Source: Symbiodinium natans
Taxonomy: Eukaryota; Sar; Dinophyceae; Suessiales; Symbiodiniaceae
Reading direction: 5' to 3'
Assembly (NCBI GenBank): GCA_905221605.1
Contig: CAJNDS010002555.1
Span: 182,501-246,500 of the forward strand
DNA: 64,000 nucleotides
The translations under genes were made by a program, and so were the position numbers. Positions 53,371 through 63,276 of this stretch are shown here, piece by piece. Under the pieces are notes generated by a model. It saw only the letters and a program-made list of their open reading frames with translations. It did no database searches and was not told where the DNA came from. Position 1 is the first letter of the stretch. Each line of letters starts with the position of its first letter.

Positions 53371-53456
53371 GCAAACAAAGCTGCCGAGCTTGTGGGCATC
53401 GCTATGATGGTGTGCGCGTGGTTGCCCCCCTTGACGCTCATCACCAACACGGCATC
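53371..53456 (+). CDS. large gene: probable transmembrane exon (AAELVGIAMMVCAWLPPLTL)
   Basis: Acceptor CCAAAG/G; preceded by ANK and continuing ITNTAS. A hydrophobic stretch of about 20 residues, a candidate membrane segment. The 3' boundary is not resolved. Confidence 0.6.
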
Positions 53457-53631
53457 TTCGCAGCCCAGTTATTACCCCTTTATCTCCCAAAATACGAGAA
53501 TCCTCATTGTAGGAGTCCCCAAAATACTGGAATCCTTATTGTAGGAATCCTCAGAATAGAATCCCCAAAAACCAAACTTCTCATTGTAGGAATCCCCTCT
53601 TTCGGAAACTCCCGCACGGTGGGCGGCCAAG

Positions 53632-53668
53632 GCACTGAAGGGGCTTCTTGTGGCGGACAAGATGGCAG
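53632..53668 (+). CDS. large gene: exon (ALKGLLVADKMA)
   Basis: Acceptor GGCCAAG/G; GC donor (GCAG, then GCCGGC) joins to GVATDVVRDAI in phase 1. Confidence 0.65.
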
Positions 53669-53866
53669 GCCGGCGCCAGTTTTTTTGGGTTTAGTTGGGT
53701 TGTTTAGGGGTTCAGGGTTTGTAGGGTCTACTGTAGATATCTACCAGAAAATGGGGGGAAGTCTTTCTGTCTGGTGTTTTAGGACAGTATTCTTGTTTAG
53801 GGCTTTGAGGTTTGAGGGTTTAGGGCGTTCAGGGTCTGCTGTCTGTAGGTTGTTGTTTTTGGGCAG

Positions 53867-53989
53867 GCGTGGCTACGGATGTCGTGAGGGACGCCATTGG
53901 CTGGGTCAATGGCTTGATACCCGAGAAGGTGATGACAAAGATCGCGCAGATCAACAACTTCTTCGACATCATCATGGCGCCCACGAGAG
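53867..53989 (+). CDS. large gene: exon (VATDVVRDAIGWVNGLIPEK)
   Basis: Acceptor GGGCAG/G; continues VMTKIAQINNFFDIIMAPTR; GC donor (AGAG, then GCCCTC) joins to GFKTALFDD. Confidence 0.85.
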
Positions 53990-54109
53990 GCCCTCAACCC
54001 CTAAGTCCGGAACCCCCAACCCCTAATCCCTGAACCCCTAGGACCTGAACCCGAAGCCCTCAGCCCCAAACCATGAACCTAAGCTCTAGAACCGTGGCAC
54101 CTGCGGGAG

Positions 54110-54150
54110 GCTTCAAGACGGCGCTTTTCGACGACCACAAGACCCTTGGA
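54110..54150 (+). CDS. large gene: exon (FKTALFDDHKTLG)
   Basis: Acceptor GCGGGAG/G; GC donor (GGA, then GCCCAC), phase 0 into FSMRDLLKAL. Confidence 0.7.
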
Positions 54151-54613
54151 GCCCACTGAGTAAAGCAAGGGTTTCGGGTTTAGGGTGGAGATTCCAGTTT
54201 TTTGGGGGTACTAGGGGGGTTGCGAACACTGAGTGTGCGGCCAAGGACTTACTGTTGGTTTGTAGGGAAGGGGGGGATGCGGTACCCGAAATAATCCCTT
54301 AAAAATTATATATATATATATATGGCCCTGATTCCCTCGTTCTCTGCTAACCAAGAGTCAGAGGAGGCCTTAATCAGCATGTCGTTTCAACCCCCCTCAA
54401 AAGTGAAGAAGCAAAGGTTCGGGGGGTGGGTGGGGGGGGGTGGGGTTGGCCATGGGGGGGGGGGGGTGGATTTGCGGGTTTTCGAAAATCAGGAATATTC
54501 ATATAGACCTCCAAATAGTATAATTCCCTTCTATTAAGGGCCCAACAAGGTACCCCTAACTTCTGGAATCCCCACTTGCGCTAAGGGTGTGTATTATCTT
54601 CACCTGCTTCGAG

Positions 54614-54727
54614 TTTTCCATGCGGGATCTGCTAAAAGCCTTGACGGGCTTTCTGGAGAAGATCTTCAACTTCGCGCTGAGCCCCTTCAAGCCGATCCTA
54701 GGCGAAGATTATGACGCTTTTCATGCG
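54614..54727 (+). CDS. large gene: helical exon (FSMRDLLKALTGFLEKIFNF)
   Basis: Acceptor TTCGAG; continues ALSPFKPILGEDYDAFHA to donor GCG/GTTTAGGG, the GT being the start of a telomere-like unit. A GC donor after CTAG is an alternative. Confidence 0.78.
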
Positions 54728-54931
54728 GTTTAGGGTGTAGGTGTAGGGTTGAGGGTTAAAGGTGCCTAATTTGTGCTATGGTAGGGCAGGAGACCTGAAT
54801 CCCAAGACCCTATGATAGGGCAGGAGACCTGAATCCCAAGACCCTGGGTGGTGTTACGACCCTAAACCCTCAACCCTAAGCCCTAAACCCTAAACCCTAA
54901 ACTCTATCCCCCCCTTCCTCCGCCCCCTCAG

Positions 54932-55019
54932 GCTCATCGAAGCGGTTGGCGCCCCCATCAAGAAGCTCCTAGACCCCATCCTGAACATGCTTCCGACCCC
55001 AGCAGCTGGGCGGGCCCTT
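54932..55019 (+). CDS. large gene: exon (LIEAVGAPIKKLLDPILNML)
   Basis: CCCTAAA tract (54860-54905) then acceptor CCCTCAG/G; continues PTPAAGRAL. The donor could be GC after GCA or GT after CTT. Confidence 0.72.
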
Positions 55020-55164
55020 GTTGGGAGAGTTTATATTTGTCCCTTATTGGGGTTTGAGGTGTAGGGTTTGGGGTTCAGGGTTTTGGGTTTAGGGTTTCGG
55101 GTTTCGGGTTTTCAGAGGATCCTCTGTAGGAACATGTTTCAGATGGCTTAAAGGGCCAACCTAG

Positions 55165-55224
55165 GCAATCTTCTTCGATGACCTCAAGAAGCCGCATGCG
55201 GAAGACGCGGATTTATCTGCCTTG
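55165..55224 (+). CDS. large gene: exon (AIFFDDLKKPHAEDADLSAL)
   Basis: Acceptor ACCTAG/G, donor TTG/GTGGGC, phase 0 on both sides. Confidence 0.75.
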
Positions 55225-55524
55225 GTGGGCTCAGACGCCAGTGGGGCCGAAATTCCGTAGCTCCCTACACAACGGTTTAGGGTTTAGGGTTTAGGGTTTA
55301 GGGTTTGGGGACAACCCTAGAGCTCGAGCTGGGCAAGTAGGGTTTGGGGGTTCAGGGCCTTATGGGGTTTAGGGTTCAGGGTTCAACGTTACTCGAAACC
55401 CTAAACCCTAAACCCTAAACCCTAAACCCTAAACCCTAAACCCTAAACCCTAAACCCTAAACCCTAAACCCCTTGAACCCTAAACCCCTTGAACCCTAAA
55501 CCCTAAATGGCGGCTGATCTGGAG

Positions 55525-55569
55525 GTCAGCTTCCTGGGCTCCATCGAGAAAGCCTACGAGCTCCTGCGC
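55525..55569 (+). CDS. large gene: exon (VSFLGSIEKAYELLR)
   Basis: Acceptor TGGAG/G downstream of a CCCTAAA tract (55395-55507); donor CGC/GTGAAT, or GC after CTCCT; a TTTAGGG/TTTAGGGGG tract follows (55594-55705). Confidence 0.72.
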
Positions 55570-55593
55570 GTGAATTTGGGCAGTTCTCTCAAA

Positions 55594-55705
55594 TTAGGGT
55601 TTAGGGTTTAGGGGGTTTAGGGGGTTTAGGGTTTAGGGGGTTTAGGGGGTTTAGGGGGTTTAGGGGGTTTAGGGGGTTTAGGGTTTAGGGTTTAGGGTTT
55701 AGGGT
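55594..55705 (+). repeat. TTTAGGG tract with a TTTAGGGGG nonamer block
   Basis: Seven or so TTTAGGGGG units inside ordinary TTTAGGG heptamers, another locally homogenised variant. Confidence 0.95.
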
Positions 55706-56032
55706 CCTGTATATAGTACGGCATCCTTATCATACAGAGCCCCAAACCCCAAAAGAGACCCTAATTTGGAGAATGACCCATTTGAGAGCCTCGGTTTAGG
55801 GCTTAAGGGTTGTGGGAACATAGAGACGCCAAGCTCAAGCCTCTCCCCAAAGAACACCCCGAGCATTATGGGACCCCTCAACCCTAAACCCTAAACTCTT
55901 AACCAAAAACTTAAACCCTGAACCTTGAACCCAAAACCCTAAACCCCAAACCCCAAGCCCTAAACCCTAAACCCTGAACCCTGAACCCTAAACACTGGAA
56001 GCCTCCAAGCCTGTCCGAAATCACCGCCCCAG

Positions 56033-56095
56033 GTTGACGAAGCAGGAGGCCGGCTTCTGTTTCTCCTATGGCACAGAGCTCCTGGGACGTCATTT
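56033..56095 (+). CDS. large gene: exon (LTKQEAGFCFSYGTELLGRH)
   Basis: Acceptor CCCCAG/G after a CCCTAAA/CCCTGAA tract; GA donor (CATTT, then GAAGGG) joins to LDLIERVYSPK. Confidence 0.75.
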
Positions 56096-56536
56096 GAAGG
56101 GGTATAGGGCCCTGAATCTTATTCCCCTATATACCCCCTATATCTACCTTATATAGTGTCTATCAACCTAAGTAGCCCCTAACGAACCCCCAAACAACCC
56201 TAAGGTCCCTTATAAGGGTCCCTTGATCATTGGGGTTTAGGGTTTTAGTGGTGGGTTGGAATGGAATGACTAGGTGTCGGGCCTCAGTCCTTGCATGAAA
56301 CAGTTCCCAGGTTGAACAAGGTTGGGTGGGTGGGCGTGCTCGGATTTTGGGGCTGGAAGTTGGGTTGGCCATACGAAGAAACTGGAAGCATGCTGGCACA
56401 ACAGGAACGTCCAGGCGGCCACGCCGGGTTATACACATGGCCACACAACTGGGAGTTGGGGCAGTGCGTTCTTGGAGGCTAATGGGGACCCTTAAAGGGG
56501 AGCCCTTCTCAACCCTCTTCTGGCTTGTTTGAACAG

Positions 56537-56615
56537 GGACCTCATTGAGAGGGTCTATAGCCCCAAGCGTCCCTCTAATCCTATCCCCTACTGCTTGCCG
56601 CTGTTTAATATCCAG
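56537..56615 (+). CDS. large gene: exon (DLIERVYSPKRPSNPIPYCL)
   Basis: Acceptor GAACAG/G; continues PLFNIQ to donor CAG/GTCGGA. An earlier GC donor after TGCTT would keep phase with the next exon; the two cannot be separated here. Confidence 0.75.
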
Positions 56616-56796
56616 GTCGGAATAACTACTAAAAATATTCCTTTATAGTCCCTTTATATTGATACTACAATAACCCCCCAAAACCCCCAAAACCCCCAAA
56701 ACCCTTAAACCCCCTAAACCCTAAACCCTAAACCCTAAACCCTAAGCCCTAAGCCCTAAACCCTAAATCCTAAACCCTGGATTATCGCCAGCCCAG

Positions 56797-56888
56797 GCTT
56801 CCGGCGGAGAAGGAGATCTGCAGTGACATCTCCTCCCGCTACGGGGAGGTCAGCAACCCCTTCGAGTGCCAGAAGCCGCCGGGGCTCT
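56797..56888 (+). CDS. large gene: Cys-containing exon (LPAEKEICSDISSRYGEVSN)
   Basis: CCCTAAA tract (56710-56778), acceptor GCCCAG/G; continues PFECQKPPG; donor CTCT/GTTTAGGG. From here to the right end Cys residues become frequent again. Confidence 0.78.
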
Positions 56889-57489
56889 GTTTAGGGTTTA
56901 GGGTTTAGGGTTTAGGGCTTAGGGTTTTGGGGTTTTAGTTCTTCTTGAGGGGGCTCCGGGCTTGGGACGAGTTCATGTTGTAGGCATGGCGGGTCGTCCT
57001 CGTCATTCCTGCGCAAGTGCTCCAGCTATTGCACGTTGCTCAAAAAAGCGCTGACAATGAACAACGTGAAAGGCAATAAACACAAATGCTGAGAATAAGG
57101 ATAGATCTTATTATTCGTATTATGCACGAGAGATCCTTCTTTGCTGTTGTTGCCGCGCAGAAGCGGTCTGAAGCTTGCAGAGCTGAAGCTATGGGCCGAA
57201 CCACCCTAAGCTCTGAACTCTAGCAAGGGCCTTAGGGTTTTGGGGCCTTTTAGGGTTTACGAAGGGCCTTTAGGGTTTAGGGTTTATGGTTGACGGCTCC
57301 AGGGGCTCTAGGGTTTCAGGTTCAGGGTCGAGGGGCGGGAAGTGGCGCCCAGGTTGTGTCAAAGTGCTTGCAGCCGTTGCGTCCGTTGGTCCTTCGCCCC
57401 TTGGCGATCTAAGGGGGTAGCCTCTGATCTCTTCACAGCGTTTTTAAATGGTTGGGGAGAAGGTGTGAACGAGAAGATAAATCCTCAAA

Positions 57490-57600
57490 GTCAATATGGG
57501 GGGTTTGCGATTTTAGGGGTACCTTAATGGGGTCCTTACTATAAGGGAATCCTACTATTTGGGGTCTATATTAGGCGTCCCTTATTCTCGTTTTCTCCAT
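57490..57600. mobile_element. dispersed short element, copy
   Basis: GGGGTACCTTAATGGGGTCC, TTACTATAAGGGAATCCTAC, TATTTGGGGTC and CCCTTATTCTCG: the clearest match to the copy at 3820-3885 (GGGGTACCCTATAGGGGTCC, AATAAGGGAATCCTACTGTT, TGGGGCCCTTATTTTCG). Intronic. Confidence 0.65.
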
Positions 57601-57656
57601 ATAGTGTTGTGATTCACATCTCAGGCAACACTGATACAAAAACACAGAGATCTTAG

Positions 57657-57891
57657 GTCATACTCGATGAAGAGCGGAAGCGTGGAAAATGCCGCTTCAC
57701 CAGAGATGACGGGTACTACCGGATCGTGAGCGTGTCTTCTGTGAGCGGGCCTGTGACGTGCGGGGACATCACCAAGTACCAGCCAGACGCGTGGCAAGAG
57801 CATGTTGCATCCTCTCTCTGCAACGACATGGGTGCTTATCCCGAGATGAAGGACGCAGAGACATGCAGGAAGGCTTGCTTCGTGGACAAAG
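57657..57891 (+). CDS. large gene: extracellular-type Cys-rich exon
   Basis: Acceptor TCTTAG/G, then VILDEERKRGKCRFTRDDGY, YRIVSVSSVSGPVTCGDITK, YQPDAWQEHVASSLCNDMGA and YPEMKDAETCRKACFVDK. Five Cys. A GC donor (AAAG, then GCTCCC) joins to DCKVAQMSGG in phase. No named domain recognised. Confidence 0.85.
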
Positions 57892-58069
57892 GCTCCCAGA
57901 CGAAAGCTAATGTAGTGCAGCCTATCTTGCCCTAAACCCTAAACCCTAAACCCTAAACCCTAAACCCTAAACCCTAAACCGTAAACCCTCTTGTTGATGT
58001 CACAGTCCCCGATCAGATTGCAACCGGGTTCCATTTTCAAAGGGCTGTGGTGGGGGGGGATCTTCCCTA

Positions 58070-58140
58070 AACCCTAAACCCTAAACCCTAAACCCTAAAC
58101 CCTAAACCCTAAATCCTAAACCCTAAACCCTAAACCCGGT
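58070..58140 (+). repeat. telomere-like CCCTAAA tract
   Basis: Nine or ten CCCTAAA units; a further CCCTAAA/CCCTCAA tract (58290-58400) lies in the same intron. Confidence 0.97.
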
Positions 58141-58315
58141 ACCCCAAAAGGGGGCCAGAACTTGGAGAACTGACCATACGAATGTTCCCAGAGAGCCCAA
58201 TACCCCTTACTTACGAAATATACCTCAAACTATATAAGGATCCTTAATATGGTTATAAGGGCACATTCCCTACTTAAGGGGATTTCTTGGAACCCTAAAC
58301 CCTAAACCCTAAACC

Positions 58316-58347
<32 letters not shown>

Positions 58348-58460
58348 ACCCTAAACCCTAAACCCTAAACCTTAAACCCTAAACCCTAAACCCTAAACCC
58401 TGCTTAAGGGTATATTCCTTACTTAAGGGGGTTGTTGGGCTCTTTGGGCTCCCCCGTCAG

Positions 58461-58568
58461 ATTGCAAAGTCGCGCAGATGTCCGGGGGCATTTGCTGGAC
58501 CGGCGTCGGCAAGGACGGCTGCACTAAGGCCGCAACCAGCATGTCTGTGCCTTGGTCGCCCAGGGGTA
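58461..58568 (+). CDS. large gene: Cys-rich exon (CKVAQMSGGICWTGVGKDGC)
   Basis: Acceptor CCGTCAG; continues TKAATSMSVPWSPRG toward a GT donor near 58566; TTTAGGG from 58577. Three Cys. Confidence 0.75.
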
Positions 58569-58748
58569 CCTTTTTTTGGGTTTAGGGTTTAGGGCTTAGG
58601 GTTTAGGGTTTAGGGTTTGGGGTTTGGGGTTTGGGGTTTGGGGTTTGGGTTTGGGGTTTGGGGTTTTGCCTTTTCCTGCTGCCCTAGGTTCCCTTATACA
58701 GTACCCAACCCCAAAAAAGAGCACCCTGTCCATCATCTGGTTGCTGAG

Positions 58749-58800
58749 GTGCACAAGACGAGAAGCGCCAAAGAGGCGCTGCAAACCAGGCGCGCGGCCT
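58749..58800 (+). CDS. large gene: possible exon
   Basis: After GCTGAG/G one frame reads VHKTRSAKEALQTRRAA; another gives RCKPGARPDAQF with Cys. Uncertain frame; TTTAGGG follows at 58843. Confidence 0.35.
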
Positions 58801-59121
58801 GATGCACAGTTCCTTTTTGCGAGGAGACCGTTACGCAAGGAAGGGTTTAGGGTTTAGGGGTTTAGGGTTTAGGCTACCCAGTTGGCCCAGTTCAAATGTG
58901 CAAGCCCCCCCCCTCTCATTTTTCCGGTGGCGTCTTAACTTCTGCCTTCTTTTACATGATTTCGCTCGATCTGCGGGTGTCTCGACTTTGCGATTTGCGT
59001 TGAACAGGAACTTCCCCACCTTAAACCTGGAACAGGGTTTAGGGTTTAGGGTTTAGGGTCTAGGGTTTAGGGTTTAGGGTTTAGTGTTCAGGAACTACCC
59101 GAAACCTTTCGGTGCGTGCAG

Positions 59122-59186
59122 GTGCCACGCGGCAGGTGGCGTGCAAAGGGCCGCGGAGAGCAAGAAGGCCCTGTGCCCGCAGCTGG
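59122..59186 (+). CDS. large gene: Cys-containing exon (CHAAGGVQRAAESKKALCPQ)
   Basis: Acceptor CGTGCAG/G, TTTAGGG tracts on both sides (59037-59085, 59200-59285); GC donor likely after CTGG. Confidence 0.65.
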
Positions 59187-59500
59187 GCTTCAAATTAAGG
59201 GTTTAGGGTTTAGGGTTTAGGGTTTAGGGTTTAGGGTTTAGGGTTTAGGGTTTAGGGTTTAGGGTTTAGGGTTTGGCGTTTAGGGTTTCGGGGTTAGGGA
59301 AATTGAGCCGTGGAGGCCGAAACCCTGAACCCTGAACCCTAAACCCAAAAAACCCTAAACCCTAAACCCTAAACCCAAAAAACCCTAAACCCTAAACCCT
59401 AAACCCTAAACCCTAAAAACCCTAAACCCTAAAAACCCTAAACCCTAAACCCTAAACCCTAAACCCTAAACCCTAAACCAACCCCCTGAAGTCGCCTTAG

Positions 59501-59594
59501 GCCGGATGAGGAGGACTGCGACACGTGGGCCCTCGAGGAGGCGACGAAGTCGGTGCACGGCTCCGATTCCGAGGTCTTCCAGGATCGGCTCAGG
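59501..59594 (+). CDS. large gene: exon (PDEEDCDTWALEEATKSVHG)
   Basis: CCCTAAA tract (59325-59480) upstream, acceptor GCCTTAG/G, continues SDSEVFQDRL, donor AGG/GTTTGG at the head of a 480-bp TTTAGGG region. Confidence 0.75.
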
Positions 59595-60070
59595 GTTTGG
59601 GGTTTAGGGTTTAGGGTTTGGGGTTTAGGGTTTAGGGTTTGGGGTTTGGGGTTTAGGGCTTTGGGTCTAGGTGTTTAGGGCTTTGGGTCGAGGTGTTTAG
59701 GGTTGAGGGTTTGGGGTTTAGGATTTAGGGTTTAGCCCTGTGGTTTGGGGTTTCGGGTTTAGGGTCTAGGTGTTTAGGGTTTAGGGTTTAGGGTTTGGGG
59801 TTTAGGATTTAAGGTTTCATGGTTTAGGGTCTAGGTGTTTAGGGTTTAGGGTTTGGGGTTTGGGGTTTAGGGTTTGGGGTCTGGGGTTTGGGGTTTAGGG
59901 TTTCGGGTCTAGGTGTTTAGCGTTTAGGGTTCAGGGTTGGGTGTTAAGGGTTTAGGGTTTCGGGTTTGGGGTTTGGGGTTTAGGGTTTCGGGTTCAGGGT
60001 ATAGGGGGTGGGGTTTGGGGTTTGGGATTTAGAGTTTAAAGGGTTTGGGGTTTAGGGTTTCGGGTCTAGC
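59590..60070 (+). repeat. longest TTTAGGG/TTTGGGG region
   Basis: About 480 bp of mixed TTTAGGG, TTTGGGG, TTTCGGG and GTCTAGGTG units, strongly degenerated, at an intron 5' end. From 60070 to 60960 I see no exon. Confidence 0.95.
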
Positions 60071-60978
60071 ATCTCAAGTCTAAGCACTCACTAGTCAAGC
60101 AGCTTGTGAAGTTCTAGAGAAATACCCACCCGCCCATTGGGTCCCACAACATTAGGAAAACATGTTACTTCAAATCTACAAACCAGTCGTCTCTCAACTC
60201 TCGGGCCCAAGGCCCAAGCCCTCAAGCCCTTTAAGGCCCAAGGCGCCAAGACCTGCTGGTCGAATCGAGCAACCATGTGTGGGTAGCTTATTCTAAATGA
60301 GGGTCCCTTTTGAGCCCTATATATCGCGCGGCACCCTTAAAAGATGTGCCGGCGAGAACTATGGGACGGGGACTACCCTGTGGTGGGTAACAAATCATGA
60401 GTAGTGAGCAGTGCACCTGTAAGTTATGGAGGGGTGGCGATGCCGAAAGTCTCGTGCGCCCTGAAAACAATGTTTCTGATCGGCTTTGAGCGAGACGAAG
60501 TGTGGTGAAGGGGTGGTGCCGGGGCGATGTCCTAGTTCAGGCATACGCCGTTTTTTTAACCGCGCGAAGACGTTAGTTTGCCGGAGGCCAGGAAGAGCAA
60601 CCACAAGCAGCTCATGGGTTTTGGGTGAGAAGTTTGCTTCCGGTGCAGTCAGGATTCCAGGGTTGTTGCCACTTGCAACCAAGCTTGTTTACCCTACGAA
60701 CCCTTTCTTAAGTTTTGACCTGAGTTTTTCCGTTTGCGCTTCGAAGCCATCCTGACCACACCACACCTGTGTATGGGAAGTTCCAAAATCTCGCACCCCC
60801 TGTACACCAGACTGGATTCCTCCGTAACAGCATTCCAAGAAAGTCCCCCTAATGGTATCGAAAGCCCCATACTATGGGGTTTTACGAAAATAGTGGACCC
60901 CTGAAATAGACTCCCAAATAGTAGGATACCCTAACTTCGAAAGCCACCATATGATGTCGAAACCCCAAAGTCCTCCAG

Positions 60979-61056
60979 GAAGCTATGGCGCTGACCGGAA
61001 CCTCCTGGAACAAGTTCACGTGCGAGCTCCTGGACATCGACGTGGATTGCCCCAAC
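60979..61056 (+). CDS. large gene: exon (MALTGTSWNKFTCELLDIDV)
   Basis: Acceptor CTCCAG/G, frame EAMALTG... continuing DCPN; donor AAC/GTGAAC, phase 0 into VDNFDVCQQQ. A dispersed short element (60870-60955) abuts its 5' side. Confidence 0.75.
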
Positions 61057-61087
61057 GTGAACCTGGGAGAGAAGGCGGGGGAAAACC

Positions 61088-61190
61088 ATGTGGTCACTTC
61101 TCTATAAGATGGTCCCCGTTGGGGCTCCTTTTTATACGGCAGCTCCTCTTACTTGCAAAAGGCACCGTAATTTAGAGAACTGACCATGTG
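61088..61190. mobile_element. short element with CATGTGGTCA(C/G)TTCTCTA ends
   Basis: CATGTGGTCACTTCTCTATA at the left and TTTAGAGAACTGACCATGTG at the right are inverted copies about 60 bp apart. Related right ends occur at 55770-55792 and 58160-58182 (TTGGAGAACTGACCATA). Confidence 0.65.
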
Positions 61191-61499
61191 CGTTAAGGGC
61201 TCTACAGGGATTCGGCATATGCCCCAAACCCCTAAACTCCCTAAACGCCAGCCTAAACCCCGCAGGCTAGCAGCCCTGAATCCTTGAACCCTAAGCCCTA
61301 AGCCCCTGGCCCATACACCCTCAAGTCCAGACCCTCAACCCCAACCCCGCAATCCTCATCCCGCAGCCTAAACCCTAAACCCCAAACCCCAAACCCCAAA
61401 CCCCAAACCCTAAACCCTAAACCCTAAATCCTAAACCCTAAACCCTAAACCCTGAACCCTAAACCCTAAACGACAAACCCTAAACAGCAGCACGTCCAG

Positions 61500-61562
61500 G
61501 TCGACAACTTCGATGTTTGCCAGCAGCAAGGGGATGCGTTGTATTCGGAGCAAGACATCCAG
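61500..61562 (+). CDS. large gene: exon (VDNFDVCQQQGDALYSEQDI)
   Basis: CCCTAAA tract (61365-61485) upstream, acceptor GTCCAG/G, ends CAG with a GA donor (then GACTGA), phase 0 into DLADAEVTEQ. Reading through the donor meets a stop. Confidence 0.78.
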
Positions 61563-61715
61563 GACTGAGGGGCTGAGGGGCTTGGGGTAGGACCGTGCAC
61601 CCCCCAACTCTGAGTTCTAAACCCTTGAGATGCTCTTAGGGTTCAGGGTTTAGGGTTTAGGGTTTAGGGTTTAGGGCTCAGGGCTTGGGGTTTAGAGCGC
61701 AATCTGCCCCAGCAG

Positions 61716-61814
61716 GATTTGGCGGACGCCGAGGTGACGGAGCAGCTCGCCAAGTGCCGAGACGCTGCAGCCGCAGCTGTGGAGAAGAGCTGCAAGCTGG
61801 CAGGGAAGACGCTT
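61716..61814 (+). CDS. large gene: Cys-containing helical exon (DLADAEVTEQLAKCRDAAAA)
   Basis: Acceptor CAGCAG/G; continues AVEKSCKLAGKTL; GC donor likely near 61815; TTTAGGG from 61836. Confidence 0.8.
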
Positions 61815-61934
61815 GCTTCCTATAGTCTCCTGGGGGTTTAGGGTTTAGGGTTTCGAGTTTAGGGTTTTCGGCGTAAGGTTTAGGGTTTCGGGTTTAGGGA
61901 TAGTCTCCATAGGATTTTAAGTTTTGACTCCTGT

Positions 61935-62345
61935 GCAGCCCAGAGAATATTGGAAACTTTCTTTTCTGGTTCTAAAGGGAGAATATAGCTTCTGCAATAG
62001 GATAGTTTGTGTTTCCTATAGTCTCCTTATACTGCTACTACTATTCGCTTAAGAACCCCCCAAAAAAACAAAAAAGAAAGAAAAAACATATATATATATA
62101 TATACACACATATATCAACACATATTAATACATACATATATATATTCTTCCATACTAGGGCAACACAGGGAGTATTATTCCTTAATTTTTTTTTTTGGGG
62201 GGGGGTCTTGAGCAAACAGTAGTCTAGTTTTAGCTTTGCAACCCTAAAGCCTCTACAGCCCAAGGGATATTGGACCCTTTCTCTTCCGGGTTCTAAATGG
62301 GGATCGGGATCTGTTGTGCTTCCCTTGTGTTGCTGATATAAGACC
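61935..62345 (+). repeat. two direct copies of an element of about 95 bp
   Basis: CAGCCCA(GAG)AATATTGGAAACTTT, TCTTTTCTGGTTCTAAAGGG and a TTGTGTTTCC tail at 61938-62035 recur at 62258-62345 (CAGCCCAAGGGATATTGGAC, TCTCTTCCGGGTTCTAAATG, GTTGTGCTTCCC). An AT microsatellite and a T/G run lie between. Confidence 0.75.
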
Positions 62346-62374
62346 CCTAAACCCTAAACCCTAAACCCTCAATC

Positions 62375-62448
<74 letters not shown>

Positions 62449-62505
62449 ACCCTAAACCCTAAGCCCTAAGCCCTAAACCCCAAACCCTAAACCCTAAACC
62501 CTAAG
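62345..62505 (+). repeat. CCCTAAA tract with a homogeneous CCCTCAA block
   Basis: About 12 CCCTCAA heptamers (62366-62452) bordered by CCCTAAA units. Confidence 0.97.
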
Positions 62506-62966
62506 CTTCCCTTCTCCTGCTAAGATAAGACGGCTTTAATTTTTGCAATTTAGGGTTGTAGTGTTTAGGGCTTAGGGTTGAAGGACTTTGGGTTTGGTCA
62601 GAGTTTGGCCAAACTTGCTTTAAGGGGCAAAATTCTAAACCCTAAGCCCTCAACCCGAAACCCTAAACCCGAAACCCGAAACCCTAAACCCTAAACCCTA
62701 AACCCTAAACCCTACACCCTACACCCTACACCCTAAACCCAAACTTGCTGCAAGGGGCTTCCGTGTAGGAACATTTTCACAGAGTCACACGGCCCGGCCG
62801 AGTCGCCTACTTGGCCAACCTGTTGAACTTCACGCCTTTGGGCTTTCTTTTCTTTTGAAATAGGAACCTTTGCAGCAGAGCCCTAAACCCTAAACTCTAA
62901 ACTCTAAACCCTAAACCCTAAACCCTAAACCCTAAACCCTTGGTTAATTCCTTGTTTTTTTGCCAG

Positions 62967-63050
62967 TTTTATTGGCTCAAAGTAAGGATGAAGGGCTGGT
63001 GGGGCATGAAGAAGTTCGGCGATCCGTGGAAAGGAATGCCTCTCAGCTGT
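62967..63050 (+). CDS. large gene: possible exon (FYWLKVRMKGWWGMKKFGDP)
   Basis: CCCTAAA tract (62880-62940) upstream, acceptor TTGCCAG; continues WKGMPLSC to a TGA. Trp-rich and basic. It could be a terminal exon or continue via an internal donor; the next candidate exon argues for the latter. Confidence 0.5.
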
Positions 63051-63185
63051 TGATGGAGTGGGGAGGGGGGGGGGGCACCCAAACAGGTTTAGGGTTTAGG
63101 GTTTAGGGTTTAGGGTTTAGGGTCTAGGGTCTAGGGCGTAGGCTATAAAGCCTGAGCTCTCAGCCCTGAACCCGCGCCTTCCCAG

Positions 63186-63276
63186 GTTCTGTCCTGACAA
63201 GGAGATGTCTCCCGAGGAGAAGTGCGACTTGCTCATCGAGCGTATCGGCAGCTTCGAGGGCGCCACGAAGACCTCA
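63186..63276 (+). CDS. large gene: Cys-containing exon (FCPDKEMSPEEKCDLLIERI)
   Basis: Acceptor TCCCAG/G; continues GSFEGATKTS; followed by a pure TTTAGGG tract (63285-63342). The last exon I can support. From 63350 to 64000 there are only element fragments and AT repeats. Confidence 0.72.

Noticed and set aside
62961-62982. GCCAGTTTTATTGGCTCAAA resembles the 3' part of the dinoflagellate spliced leader, raising the idea of a retrogene with a spliced-leader relic
   Set aside because: There are insertions relative to the known leader, and the segment fits as an acceptor plus exon. The match is too weak to call.
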